Positions 25,686 through 36,680 of a stretch of DNA of 64,000 bases are shown piece after piece (within the stretch, counting starts at the first letter, position 1; the number at the start of each line of letters is the position of its first letter). The stretch is from Loxodes magnus (taxonomy: Eukaryota; Ciliophora; Karyorelictea; Loxodida; Loxodidae). The stretch covers positions 682,001 to 746,000 of the forward strand of contig CAMPDV010000080.1 of the NCBI GenBank assembly GCA_946699065.1. Direction: 5' to 3'. The notes below the pieces were generated by a model that saw only the letters and a list, made by a program, of their open reading frames with translations, was not told where the DNA came from and made no database searches. The position numbers and the translations under genes were made by a program.

Positions 25686-26201
25686 TCAGATTGAAAGAAT
25701 AATGAAGAACTCTTCATAATATTTTTTGTCATTAAAAGGAGATAATAATTCTGACATTTAATAAAGTTAAAAATAGGTATGTAGTTTAAATATAATTTAA
25801 TCTAATACTGTATTCTTACTTTAATTAATCTTTTCCATAAATTTATTAAAACTAAAATATTTTTTTAAATAATTCTATAATGAAGATAGTGATTAACTTT
25901 GAGTATTTAAAGCAGCATAACTTCGCTTTCTGTTTATTCTTAAGTGTCTTTTAATGTACATAACGGGGATATTCTGTTGATTATTTCTACAATCAGGAAC
26001 TACATACTCCATATCTATAGATTTAAGCTTTGCCAAGGCCAGATAGGCACTCAGATACTTTCTCTTCAAGATCTCGAATCCAACTAGCAATCTCCCAAAG
26101 TTTAATGATATATTAAGACAGATCTAAATGTTACTCACTCCATTTTTTTATTAAAAGAAGTAAATAATACTAAAATATATATCCTTGTAAAAAGGGTAGC
26201 A
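25686..26201 (-). pseudogene. Open frame sharing a short segment with the SINE-like family
   Basis: Under the ciliate code 171 codons are open before TGA 25688-25686, preceded by TGA 26204-26202. There is no ATG near the beginning, so it is a fragment or an exon. Base composition is gene-like between 25893 and 26095, where it reads LLVGFEILKRKYLSAYLALA, then MEYVVPDCRNNQQNIPVM. The DNA for QQNIPVM (CAACAGAATATCCCCGTTAT) is nearly identical to the conserved core of the SINE-like repeat (CAACAGGATATCCCCGTTAT), and weaker similarity extends ~60 bases upstream. Either this is a heavily diverged repeat copy or the repeat borrowed part of a gene. The protein family was not recognised. Confidence 0.35.
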
Positions 26202-26873
26202 TCATTTGCTTAAATAAAATAGTTTTCTTAATAATTGACTATCAATATTATTTAATTTTTATATCTAAAAATTTCACTAAATGAAATAATTAGAAAATTC
26301 ATCTAAAAATATTTAGAATTTTCTGAGTTCATCAATTAAAAAGATTATTTTTGTACCTTAAATTAAAATGTGAAAGCTATTAGCATATTTTCAAATTATT
26401 TTAATTTTAATTAATAATGATGATATCACTTTAATTATCTTATCTTTATCTTATATATTTTTAAACAAAATCTTTCTCAATCTAGCGTCAGTAGTTTTCG
26501 ATCTATTTTTCTGGAATTTTTAAAAATATTTTATCCAATTAATTCTTATTTGAAAATTTTGTTAGTTTTTTCATCATTTTTATTCTTAAAAAAAAATGAA
26601 ATTAATTTAGTCATTTTCTATAATTATACATTTTCATTTAAAAAATCAATCTATTGATAATAAAATGTCTCTGATACTAAGTTATTTTAGATTAGCTGGG
26701 GATGTATTATTATTTATTCATTAATATAGTCGTCAATATCGTAATTAAATTTCTGATCTTTTCTTTTAATTCAATTTTTTAAAAGCTTTAAATTAATTTT
26801 TAAATTCGGTTTAGCTGACTTTAAAGTTTTGTAATCTTTGTTCTTCGTTCCCTCTAAAGATAAAATCCTAAAT

Positions 26874-26890
26874 TTAACTTCTTGCGATGA
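26874..26890. repeat. Target-site duplication, left
   Basis: TTAACTTCTTGCGATGA immediately before the SINE-like insertion; an exact 17-base match to 27205-27221. Confidence 0.9.
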
Positions 26891-27204
26891 TATAATTGAA
26901 AAGATGGTGGGAGCTGATAATGACCTTCGTGACAACACTTTCTGGTTTCTTGGCTAGGAACAAATTCCTTTTCTGTCGCTGAGAAAGTCCCTGGTTAGAG
27001 TCATTTTCTGAAGGGAACATTGTCTTTGAGATTATCCGCCATTATAGGGGCTTGAAGCATGGCTGCTCATAGCGATGGAGTTCCCTAGCAGCTTTGCCTG
27101 GAGCACAAAAGGATATCCCCGTTATTCCATAAAAAGAGAGCGTCGGGTCGTGCAATCGGAAAGGAGTTTCCGGTCCAAAAACTTTTTTAGTTGAAATTAA
27201 TTAA
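26891..27204 (+). mobile_element. SINE-like retroposon, copy 2
   Basis: A 314-bp insertion bounded by a perfect 17-bp direct repeat, TTAACTTCTTGCGATGA, at 26874-26890 and 27205-27221. That fixes both ends: TATAATTGAAAAGATGG at the 5' side and CTTTTTTAGTTGAAATTAA at the 3' side, with no poly(A). It is about 95% alike to the inverted copy at 31887-32194 and more diverged from 20802-21106. GGTTAGAGTCA at ~26993 resembles a Pol III B box, in line with a tRNA-type internal promoter; an A box is not evident. GGGGCTTGAAGCATGGCTGC and the AGCGTCGGGT region could fold. It has no coding capacity, so it would need a reverse transcriptase from elsewhere. Confidence 0.88.
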
Positions 27205-27221
27205 TTAACTTCTTGCGATGA
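27205..27221. repeat. Target-site duplication, right
   Basis: Exact copy of 26874-26890 directly after the SINE-like insertion. Confidence 0.9.
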
Positions 27222-27846
27222 ACTTTAACTTTTTTTTAATCTTTCTCCTTTTAATTCTCCGCCTTTTCTTTATGTTTCTAAGTAATTTCTTTGAGAGGAG
27301 AATATATTAATCTATTTTTAAGGATCAAATTGATATTTTAATTAAAAAAAGCAAATATTTTTTGGAGTATTATTGATTAAAAAGTTAAATTAAATAATGT
27401 AAATAGAATATTTTTAAAAAGAAACAATATACTTATAATAGAATCATATAATAAGATTAATATTTATTTTAAAGCTTTTCTATCTATTCGCAATAAAGCT
27501 CTGGGGTAAAACAGTATATACAATTCTAGGAATAATTTATTTTTATTGATCTGTTATAATAAAGAAAATTAAGAAAACTAAAAGGAAATTAATTTAAATG
27601 TTTATAAAATAAGAATAGATAAATATGTAATAGATCAGTATTAAATTTAATATAAGACTATTAAATCCATTTTGCTTTTATACTTAACAAACTCAAATAT
27701 AAAAGTATTCTTAATTATTTTAAGAAATTTTAGAAACTATTCTAGCATTTTTAAATTGATTATTTGGATGTTAAAGAAAGCAAATAATTCCTACGATTAT
27801 TTTAAAATAAAATAAGATAAAATTTTATTAAGATTCAATAAGAAGA
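27222..27846. other. AT-rich stretch, nothing recognised
   Basis: Starts with the right-hand target duplicate context; otherwise A/T sequence without motifs. Confidence 0.4.
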
Positions 27847-28424
27847 ATGAACTTAATGCCTACAGATGGCTTATGTTTAGATGAAATTGACAATAACTCC
27901 TCATAATTCCCAAATTACACTTACTCTAATCTTAACAAACATACGGTAAGAGAAATTTTATCGATTTATAAGCTTAGAACATTTTCCTATAACTTCTAAT
28001 ATGATTTGCTGTAAAGCATTATAACATTTAAAGCTCTAAAACATGTTCTTGTGGAGACCTTGATACTTTTAAACCTATTCCAGCATGTGAGGTCTTGAAA
28101 GAGTTAATTGAAGAATTTAAAGACTTAAAAAATTATGTTTATTAAAGCTCTTAACCTATAACCAAAAATATTTAAATGAAAATTTTACAAGTATTCAGTA
28201 GCTCAAGAAAATTGACCTTAGAATCAAGATTTTTCATAAAAAACTGCTCAGAAGAAGAATATAAATCATTGAGTAAAAAGAAATGTTTGAAAAAGAACTT
28301 CTATTTTAAAAAAGTGAAATTAAATCAACACATTAACTGTAAAAGAAGAGTTAGAATAAAATTTAATACAAGAGTAGAAAAATTGAGTGAGAGCTACAAA
28401 ATTCAAACTTTTTTATTATTATAA
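27847..28424 (+). pseudogene. Frameshifted small cysteine-containing protein relic
   Basis: The frame from ATG 27847 (MNLMPTDGLCLDEIDNN) is open to TGA 28096-28098. A second frame then carries TCSCGDLDTFKPIPACEVLK followed by ELIEEFKDL, and a third has ICCKALQH. Read together they suggest a zinc-binding segment of RING or TRAF type spread over three frames, but the cysteine spacing is not complete enough to name it. Downstream, 28176-28424 (MKILQVFSSSRKL...) continues in the frame of the cysteine segment with a lysine-rich tail. It abuts the 3' end of the retroposon copy at 28447. Confidence 0.3.
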
Positions 28425-28446
28425 ATAATATAGTATAGACATTTTT

Positions 28447-29397
28447 AGTAAATTTAAATAATAGTAGGATAAATTAAGTTTAGCAATTTTCGAGGATTTT
28501 CACCTCTTCATACTGGACACCAGATTGCTCCAGTGTTAAAAATAAAGTTTTAGATGTCTCTACTCCTCTCTCCTTCCATTACTCTTGTCATTTCCGGATC
28601 TAGCCTTGTTTCTAATTAAATTTTCTCTTGTAAATGTATCCTTATTCATTTAAGTATAATCTTTCTCTTATTTGTCTCTATTACATTTGTTTTTTCTTCC
28701 TCTACTGTGCTTGTATGGTTCTTTATTTATTCCAGTATTACGTCTTGAAATTTTGGACTTCCTTGCAGCGTCTTCATAAGTGTTCTGTCGAATTACAGTA
28801 GTAACATTTCTTCACTACTTTTTGGAGTTTAACCTTAGTCTTCCTATTGGTCTTTCAATCATCATTGGTTCTCCCCTTTGTTCATCTAATTTCTTTTCTA
28901 GTATTTCCAGTCTAATACTCATATCAGATTGTTTCTGAAGCTAATTTTAGGATTAGCTACTCTGGTCTTAAGATATGTTTCAGAAAGCGCTTAATTCTCT
29001 TTCTTAGGACATAAGTCTTGATTTTATTCCTTCCGCTAGGTTGAGTTTTTCCATCAATTTCTCATTGTCCTTTCTCAGTTTCCTAACCTCTTCCTGGAGG
29101 TTTAGTACCACTTTGATGAGCTGTTCAATGCTCATCTGGCCAGAAGGATTGTACTTTGAGACCTCCTGGTTCAAGCAGACTTCATCTGCTTTCTGGGCTT
29201 CTCTTCTGAGGTTGGAGTTATCTCATGTGTTGTCTTCTGAGCCTGTTTCTGTTCCTCTTCAGGTTGTTAGAATTAAGAAAAATGTTAGGGTTAAGGGTAA
29301 GAAGACTATCCAAGATTGGATTCAGGTTTCCTCTCCAACTTTTTGGAGGTGGTGTAGAAACCTCTTTTGAATCCTTCCATTTTTTTTTAATGTAACT
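28447..29397 (-). mobile_element. ORF1-only non-LTR-type retroposon, copy A (decayed)
   Basis: On the minus strand, ATG 29380-29378 follows a short A-run, as in copy B. The first 69 codons end in TGA 29173-29171. A 1-base deletion relative to copy B lies there, and the next frame resumes with QEVSKYNPSGQMSIEQLIKV, the conserved coiled-coil start. TGA replaces the tryptophan codon of copy B (AFWNIS). Further on a shifted frame has KKCYYCNSTEH-L-stop-RRC, a C-x2-C-x4-H-x4-C zinc knuckle, then YIYKRKFNQKQG matching copy B's SIYKIKMEPYQVKG. Possible degenerate target duplicates of 16 bases (12 match) lie at 28431-28446 and 29398-29413, which suggests these limits. The product would bind the element RNA (ORF1/Gag-like role). 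Confidence 0.75.
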
Positions 29398-31886
29398 TTA
29401 TTTATACATTTTTTATTATAATTTTATATGAAATTTTACTACTTTGAGGTTTTTTCATATTATTTGAATCAAATTAAATTTAAAATTTTTGAATATTTTA
29501 AAGGATTTTCATATTTTTTTTAATCATTTTTTTTTAATTTTTTAGTGCTTAATGTTTTTTTATTAATAATTAAACTCTAAAACATCATTTTTTTTTATTT
29601 ATAAAAGAAAAATAAATAAAAAAATAAATTTTTTAATTTAAAATTTTTTGCTTTTCCTTTAAATTTTTTATAAAAAACCTAATTTAAATATTAAAACTTT
29701 AATTTTTAATTTCCTTAAATATTCTTTTTAATATTTTATTTTAATACAGTTAAAAGCATTCTTTTTCCTAATTTTTTAAAACTTGATTTGCATTATTTAT
29801 CAAGATAAAATCCTAAATAAAAAGAGGAAAATTTAAATTTTTTATTTTTAATAATAAATTCTCTTAACCGAAGCGAAATAAAAATAAAAAGTTTAACAAA
29901 AAACTTTCAAAAATATTTAAGAAAATTAGTTATAAAAAAATTATAAAAAGCTATTAAATTAATTTTAAAAATAATAAAAAGAATAAATTTTTTTAATTAA
30001 TTAATTAAGAATCAATTTAAATCATTGCATACAGTTTTCTATATTTAAATTTTTATCATCTTTGATTTTATTGTTTTTAAAGAATAAATTTTAAATCCCC
30101 TTATTTAAATTAAAAAATAAATTTTTTTAATTTTATTATTTGAAAAAATTACTAGTTCTAAATAAAACCATCTAAAAAATTTGTTTTAAGTAGTGTAAAA
30201 TATTTATATATTGCATTAAAATTAAAAAATAATAAAGTTTGACTTAAAAAGTTTAAAACTATTTTTATTTTTGTTTCTGTTTTTAGAAAAATATATTAAC
30301 TTATTATTTATTTTTTTTATTAACTTTGTAAATTTAATCATCTAGATATGAGATAATTTAGTTCTTTATCCCGTTTTAAAAAGAACAAATGTTCTTCTTT
30401 CAAATTTTCCTTAATTTTAAAAATTTTAATTAAATATATTTTATACAAATTTCCTAATTTTTAATTCATATATTATAAAAAAAATTTGATATTTTAAATG
30501 TTTTTTTAATTATTTATTGCTATTTATAATTATAGCTAATTAGTTAATATTTACATTTTATCTTTGATACTTATGAGAAAATCCTTCTGTGTTATTAGAA
30601 AAAATGTAAAAAAATGTTAGTTAGATTATGTTTATTTTATACATATATTATACTGTAATTTGTTTCATTTTATTTCTCTTATTAAAAATAAATTCTAAAA
30701 TTTATTTTTCTGAAATAGATAAAAATCAACAAAAATATCTAATTTTCAAATCCCTAAATCTCTAAAGGAACTTCAAAAATTTATAAACAAAAGATTATGA
30801 AAAAGCAGAAAAAATAACTAAAACAATTTGTTAAGCTGTGCTTAACTTAAAGGAAGATATTAAAAAACAATAAACTAAAACCTATAATTTTAGGAGGATA
30901 TTTAGAACGCTTAAGACAGTTTAAACAATCAAGTTAAGTAAAATTAAGTTTTCTTTAAAATTTTAAATGACTATTCTGCTAGATTTAGCAAATAAAATTA
31001 TCATAAGAATGTAATTATGTAGAATATTCATAAAAAAAATCTAAGTAACATACTGAAGCAAATGAAGTGTTTAATAAAATCTAAATAGTTAAAAGGGAGC
31101 TTTAGAAGAAAAGGAAAAGAGTTGTACCTGATCATAATGTTAAGGAAAATTCTTAAATAATTTAAAATAATTAAATTATTTAGTAATTATTCGGGAAAGT
31201 CATGTATTTTATATTAAGCAAGGAAAAAGCCTGAATCATTGTGAAGCAAAAGGGCAAGAATATACAAAAAAATCAAGAAGAAACCTATAGAGAAAAGTTC
31301 TAAGAAATTTTAGATTTTTGAGATTCAGAACTTATTAAAATCTCCTTTTGAACATTTCTATTAATCCATTTGGTTTCATACTTTTGGGTAGTTCGGAGAG
31401 CGATAAAAATATCTGAAAAGAGCAAATTATTTTGTCTATAATAGAATTTCTCTTATTTTTTAATTTAATTTTAAAATTTAAAATTATTAAAATAAAATAA
31501 CATATTTTATTAAAATCAAACTCAAAATATTTAAAATATTATTTTATCATAATTATTATTATTTAAAAGATTATAACTTTTAGTTCTAAAGAAAAAATAA
31601 AATTAGATTATTATACTATTTATTCTTATCTTATACTTTAAGTTAATAAATTAAATTATAAAATTTTATTCTTACAATATGATTAACTAATGACTAAATT
31701 AAATTCATAAACGTTTAAATTTTTTTTAATTTATATCATAAAAGTTTATTAAATTAAAATTTTTTAAATTTGTATATTTAAGTTTATTATTTATGTTTTT
31801 AAACTTTTTCTTTTCTTATTTAAAAAAATTGTTGCATACTCTTTTTTTAATTCTTTTATTATACGATCAATTTGCAAAATTTAATT
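29398..31886. other. Very AT-rich stretch, nothing firmly recognised
   Basis: Among the most A/T-dominated parts of the window. A plus-strand frame at about 30750-31060 (~100 codons, containing YEKAEKITKTICQAVLNLKE) is faintly TPR-like but unsupported. 31260-31400 has a slightly richer patch without a motif. Confidence 0.35.
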
Positions 31887-32194
31887 AATTTCAACTAAAA
31901 AGGTTTTTGGACAGGAAACTCCTTTCCAATTACACGGCCCGACGCTCTCTTTTTATGGAATAACGGGGATATCCTGTTGTGCTCCAGGCAAAGCTGCTAG
32001 GGAACTCCATCGCTATGAGCAGCCATGCTTCAAGCCCCTATAATGGCGGATAATCTCAAAGACAATGTTCCCTTCAGAAAATGACTCTAACCAGAGACTT
32101 TCTCAGCGGCAGGAAAGGAACTTGTTCCTAGCCATAAAACCAGAAAGTTTAGTCATGAAGGTCATTATCAGCTCCCACCATCTTTTCAATTATA
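31887..32194 (-). mobile_element. SINE-like retroposon, copy 3 (inverted)
   Basis: A 308-bp block in opposite orientation to the copies at 20802 and 26891. Its 5' end (TATAATTGAAAAG) is at 32194 and its 3' side at 31887. Flanks match over 16 bases with one difference: TTTGCAAAATTTAATT at 31871-31886 and TTTTCAAAATTTAATT at 32195-32210. It is closest to copy 2, indicating fairly recent spread from a common source. The core reads CTCATAGCGATGGAG, GATATCCCCGTTATTCC and GAGCGTCGGGC in element orientation. Confidence 0.85.
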
Positions 32195-32210
32195 TTTTCA
32201 AAATTTAATT

Positions 32211-33365
32211 TTTATATTTTCAATTAAAAAAAATTTAAGTCATAATTAGGAAAAAAATTACATTAAAATTACCTCATTATTACTTTTTTTAAAGATTTAT
32301 AATAACTAAAGCAAGATATATTAGTGAAGATACATCAAAATCAGTATTTTCTAAGTTGCTAGAATGTGTTAAAGCATTAAGCACTTTTATTTGAATACAA
32401 ACAAGTCGCAGTTTCATAAAAGATATAAAAATAAGAAAAATTGGAATAAAAATGTATTTATTTATCTGAGAATATATACAGAGAAATTTTGCTTATACAT
32501 TTTATATTTTAAATCTAAATTAATTGAGGATTAAATATACATTTATCAATTAAAATATTTTTTTAATTCTGAACTTATTTTAAATAAAATATTTTTAGTC
32601 AATAAATTCTTTTGACTTCCAATAATTATATTGAAATTAAAAATTTACTAAGATAATTACAAGAAAAATAAAAATGTTGTTTTGATCTAAAAGAGTTTAA
32701 TATAATGATAAAAATATTAGATGGCTAGTCAATGAATAAAGAAATCAAGTAAACTAGAGTAAAATTAATGAATGTCAACATTATTAAATATTAAAACTAA
32801 AAAATTAAAGACGCTTTTCTTTTATTTCTTCACTCTGAAATATTTATAATTGTAATTTTATTTCTACTACTTTAAATTTTATTTTAGCGAAAAATAAATT
32901 ATAAATAAAAAATTTAAATTACAAAAATGTAAATATAAGCAAATTTAAAAATATTGAAATAATATGCATTTCAATAATTGATTAAACGCTTATAAATATA
33001 TTATAAATAACTGCTAAAAGCATATAATTGAAAATTATTTAAATTTAGTCTCTTTATATTTAAAATATTTATTTAAAATAGTTTTAAGTTAATTAAATAG
33101 TGTACTATAACCAAAATATTTAAAAATATTAAGTTAAACTTGCTTCCAAACTTATTTTATAAATTTTTAAAGCAAGCAAAACAAATAAAATGCTTATTAA
33201 CAAATGAATAATAGTTTATTTAATAAATATCTTAGTAATATTATTATTATTTTTAAATATTATTTTGATAACTAACTTTCTGAAAAAAATAATAGTAAAC
33301 TTCAAGAAATGCCTTTTTATAATTAACTAAAAGTATTAGAGAAAGCAAGAAGTGTTGATTTTCTA
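32211..33365. other. AT-rich stretch, nothing recognised
   Basis: Featureless A/T sequence between the SINE-like copy 3 and ORF1-type element copy D. Confidence 0.4.
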
Positions 33366-34240
33366 TCACACGATGTCTTCAAAAATCAACTACAATAATT
33401 TATAAATTTTCGAAAGGAAAAAGAAGTTACCCTTGAAATTCGGCTCAGAAGTCAATGAAGCAACAGGGAATAGACAGGCAGTACGAGAATTGAACTTTGG
33501 AGGGAGTGAGTGAAAATTGCTCAACATATGTTGATTATTGTCAATCTTTAGGAAATTGTATGTTCAAGATTTTGAATAAAAAACTTATTCTGATACTGGA
33601 GTAATAATTTGAATAAAATGGATAGAGGCTGATGACCTAAGGAAGGTAAATGGATAAATTTCGAACCATCTAATACGATTAGAGTAAATACCTAATTAGA
33701 AGAGCAAGATTAAAATCTGGAAAACTTAAAACTCTTTAATATAAGACAGTAAGAACGAAAGTTAGCTGCTGACAAAATGGAAATAGAGCAAAAATAATTC
33801 TTAGCCATCAATAGAAAGTAACTAAACCAACTAAGTAAAATTCTATTACTGAAGAAGTCACTGTCACCTTTACTACAATTACAAAAAATTTAAACAGAGA
33901 TAAAGAATTTATTGAAATAAATACTATTGAAAAAAGAATAATTAAGAAAAAAAGCATGATCTCTGTAAAAGAAAATACTTAAATAAATGAACTGAATGTT
34001 CTGCATGCAAGCTGGAACATTACACAAGAGAAAAAAATCAATCGTAAGAAAGGAGGATGCAGTGAAGCAAGAAGGAGAAGGATGTGGAAAGAAAACCTGA
34101 AGAAATTAGAGCACCCTGTTTCGAAAATATATATCAAGAACTTAATATTAAACAGCAAGGTACATGAACTACTGCTATCCAGATGGAGTTGAAATCTCCT
34201 AATAAAGGAAAATATTAATTGCTATTATTATTATTATTAT
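33366..34240 (+). mobile_element. ORF1-only non-LTR-type retroposon, copy D (old)
   Basis: A plus-strand relative of copies A-C. ATG 33371 (MSSKINYNNLQIFERKKKLP) is open to a TGA near 33508. Just after it VKIAQHMLIIVNLQEIV lines up with MSIEQLIKVVLNLQEEV of the other copies. A shifted frame has NKKL, then QRLMTQGRQM, matching NEKL..SRLMSQEREL. Near 34000, CSACKLEHYTRE is a degraded zinc knuckle, and MNYCYPDGVEIS (34152 onward) matches the C-terminal MNCCLPDGLEIP of copy B. It ends in an ATT run (34219-34238), the same trinucleotide tail as B and C. Several frameshifts make this the most diverged copy. Confidence 0.65.
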
Positions 34241-35714
34241 GAATAAAATTTTATTTTCAAGCAAAATAATCTAAAATTAGAATTATATTTTTTTCTATCT
34301 TTAAATTTCTCTATTTATAATATTTTTGAAAATTAATTTTAAAAATATTTCAATAACATTAAAAAATATGAGTTTATATATATAAAAGTTAGATTAAAAA
34401 TTGATATCTTCAGAGATATTTCGACCTCTTTCCCACCTACCTCTAGAGTTATCCAGTTGTTTAATAAAATTTAATTATTTAAAAAATTGTTATTAATCTT
34501 TGTATTATTCTTTTATAATCTCTGTTTTTTTCTTCAGTTTAATCTTTTTTCCCTAAGATTATTTTAGTATATTATTTATAATTTTCTTGCTATTTCTTTA
34601 CATTCTTTCAGTATTAATTCTTAAATATTAATTGTATCTTATTACTTTTTTTACATTTAAAAATTTTCGGTAGAAACTTTTAAATTTTTTGCAGAGATAC
34701 TTCTATGAATAGCGAAAGAATTTTTACTATTTTAGTTTTATGTTTTCGATTTTTATATCCTCTACTTGCTCTTTGTAATTTTTTTAATATTTTCTTTCAA
34801 TTTAGTATAAAATTTATTGCACTTTTATACTATATAATATTTTTCCATCCTATTATTTTATTTTAACCATATTTGATAGATTAAAGATTTTAACTTTATT
34901 GCGTAGTCCAAATGTAGTTAAATTTTCTCTCTTGTGACATTAATCTTAAATAATTTTATTTTTGTTTCTATTAATTTATGTAATGTTTTCAGAAACTATT
35001 AACTAGAAAATCACAACATATTTACATATTTATTAAGTTGTAGTAAATTAAGAACTCTTAATACTATACTGACTTAATCTATTTTTAGGCTTTTCTTCAG
35101 AAGTTATAGATGTAATTTGACGCATAATTTTCCAGTTAATTTTTTTCACTTTTCTTAATTATTAAGATATATTTTACTTTATTTTAATTTTAATTTTATA
35201 GAAATGCTTCTTGTAAATTTTTTATATTTTTTTAAATCATAATCAATATATAATTTTATTTCTTTTAAACAAAAATAATATTAAAATATCATAATTTTAA
35301 TTTATTTAATTTTCTAACTCTATCATCTATTTTTTCAATATCCTAAAGTTATCCAACTTTAGAAAAGTATATCTTTAATTAAAAACATTAAAAGATGTGA
35401 ATTTTAATTTAAAATTGATAGTTTTTATATAATAAATTTAAATTATTAATCTTAATTATTCTTAATTTTCTTATTTTAATAATTATAACTTTAAAGATAA
35501 TTTCTAGAATATAATATTTTAACGTTTGCTACATATTTATTATTCTAGTATTAGTTGCAATTAATTATGAGCATTTAAAACTTTTATTGGTTAAATATGA
35601 TTTAATTTTAGAATTGATTGTATATATGGGATATATCAATAGTAAATAGAATTATAAATAGGTTAATGGCTAAAAATAGTATTTATTTTATAATTAAGTT
35701 ATTTTAAAAAACAT
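34241..35714. other. AT-rich stretch, nothing recognised
   Basis: A/T sequence with no motif. 35701-35714 (ATTTTAAAAAACAT) may be the left, degenerate target duplicate of element copy B; its partner would be 36681-36695. Confidence 0.35.
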
Positions 35715-36680
35715 AATAATAATATTAATTTTGAGTTTTCCGTTTTAGGGATTTCCAACCCGTCAGGAAGACAGCAGTTCATGCTCCCTGCTGTTAAATA
35801 TAAATGTTTGGGACGTCCAATTTTAGCGAGATTGTGAACTCGGGTTCTCCGGGTTTTCCTTCCTTTTACTTGATATGGTTCCATCTTGATCTTGTATATT
35901 GAACCATCCGGGTTGCAATACATTCTTTTCATCCTTGCTTCTTCTTTTTTCTTCTTTTGTTGTTTTTTTATCCAATAGTTTCTTTATTTCTATTAAAATT
36001 TCTAACACTTCCGATAAAAATATCATACACTTCCACAGCAGAAACATTTCTTTTTTATTTTGAATTGTTTTCCTTGATTTTTTTGCTATTTCTAGGCTTC
36101 GATTTCCATTTGTATAGCTCCAATTTCGCTTTATTCTTTCTTAAAAGTTTACAATTTCTCTTCTACTTTTCCGAGTCTGTTATCCAGTTCAGTCTGTTTC
36201 TAAAGCTAATTTTAGGATTCGTTAGTCTGACTTTGTGAGATATTCCAAAATGCGTTAAGATCTCTCTCCTAGGACATAAGTCTTGACTCAATTCCTTCTG
36301 CTAGGTCTAGCTTTGCCATCAGCATATCATTGTCCTTCTTCAATCTCTTGACCTCTTCCTGGAGGTTCAGTACCACTTTGATGAGTTACTCCATGCTCAT
36401 CTAGCCAGAAGGGTTGAACTCTGATACCTCCTGGTGGAGAACAGACTTCATCTGTTTCCTCGGTTTCTCGCTTGAGTTTGGAGTTTCCGTGTGTATATTC
36501 TTCAAGGTTGGCTTTCGTTCGTTTTGTTAGATTGCAGGTTGTTAGTTCAGTGTTGGTTAAGGTTGTGATAGAGAAGATTGTTAAGATTATTAAGACTTGG
36601 TTTCTTGCTTCCTCCCTTCCTTTTTGGCTTAGGAAGAGGTGGTATAGAAGCCTGACTTGAAACTTTCAACCATTTTTTTA
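35715..36680 (-). mobile_element. ORF1-only non-LTR-type retroposon, copy B (best preserved)
   Basis: About 965 bp on the minus strand. It begins with an A-run leading directly into ATG 36673 and ends in AATATTATTATTAT, a trinucleotide tail as in some LINEs. It has one reading frame for an ORF1-like protein, then a C-terminal region in the same frame after a TGA: 36022 down to ~35700, with YNWIK-type basic residues, MYCNPDGSIYKIKMEP and MNCCLPDGLEIP. No reverse transcriptase or endonuclease fits in this length, so the element is non-autonomous as seen. Related copies are 28447-29397, 33366-34240 and 60749-61304. Confidence 0.8.
36023..36673 (-). CDS. ORF1-like coiled-coil protein of retroposon copy B (216 aa)
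   Basis: Uninterrupted under the ciliate code from ATG 36673-36671 to TGA 36025-36023. Residues 1-75 are polar, Q/S/P/T-rich and probably disordered. Residues ~84-200 form a coiled coil beginning FNPSGQMSMEQLIKVVLNLQ and continuing LKKDNDMLMAKLDLAEGIES. Residues 207-216 are KKKCFCCGSV, the start of a CCHC zinc knuckle cut by the TGA. Read through, it would continue with YFYRKC, so the full motif would be C-x2-C-x4-(H)-x4-C, with tyrosine in the histidine position here and TGA where the usual glycine sits. The likely role is RNA binding and particle assembly in retrotransposition, as for LINE ORF1/Gag-like proteins. Whether it is expressed is unknown. Confidence 0.7.

Noticed and set aside
29041..29370. 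109-codon standard-code frame on the plus strand
   Set aside because: Antisense shadow of the ORF1 region of retroposon copy A; the meaningful frame is on the minus strand.
35823..36047. Alternative minus-strand frame across the zinc knuckle
   Set aside because: Comparison with copies A and D shows the conserved C-terminal residues (MYCNPDGSIYK, MNCCLPDGLEIP) lie in the other frame.
35957..36238. 93-codon plus-strand frame, with a near-identical one at 60933-61271
   Set aside because: Both are antisense to the zinc-knuckle/coiled-coil region of copies B and C; they recur only because the element recurs.
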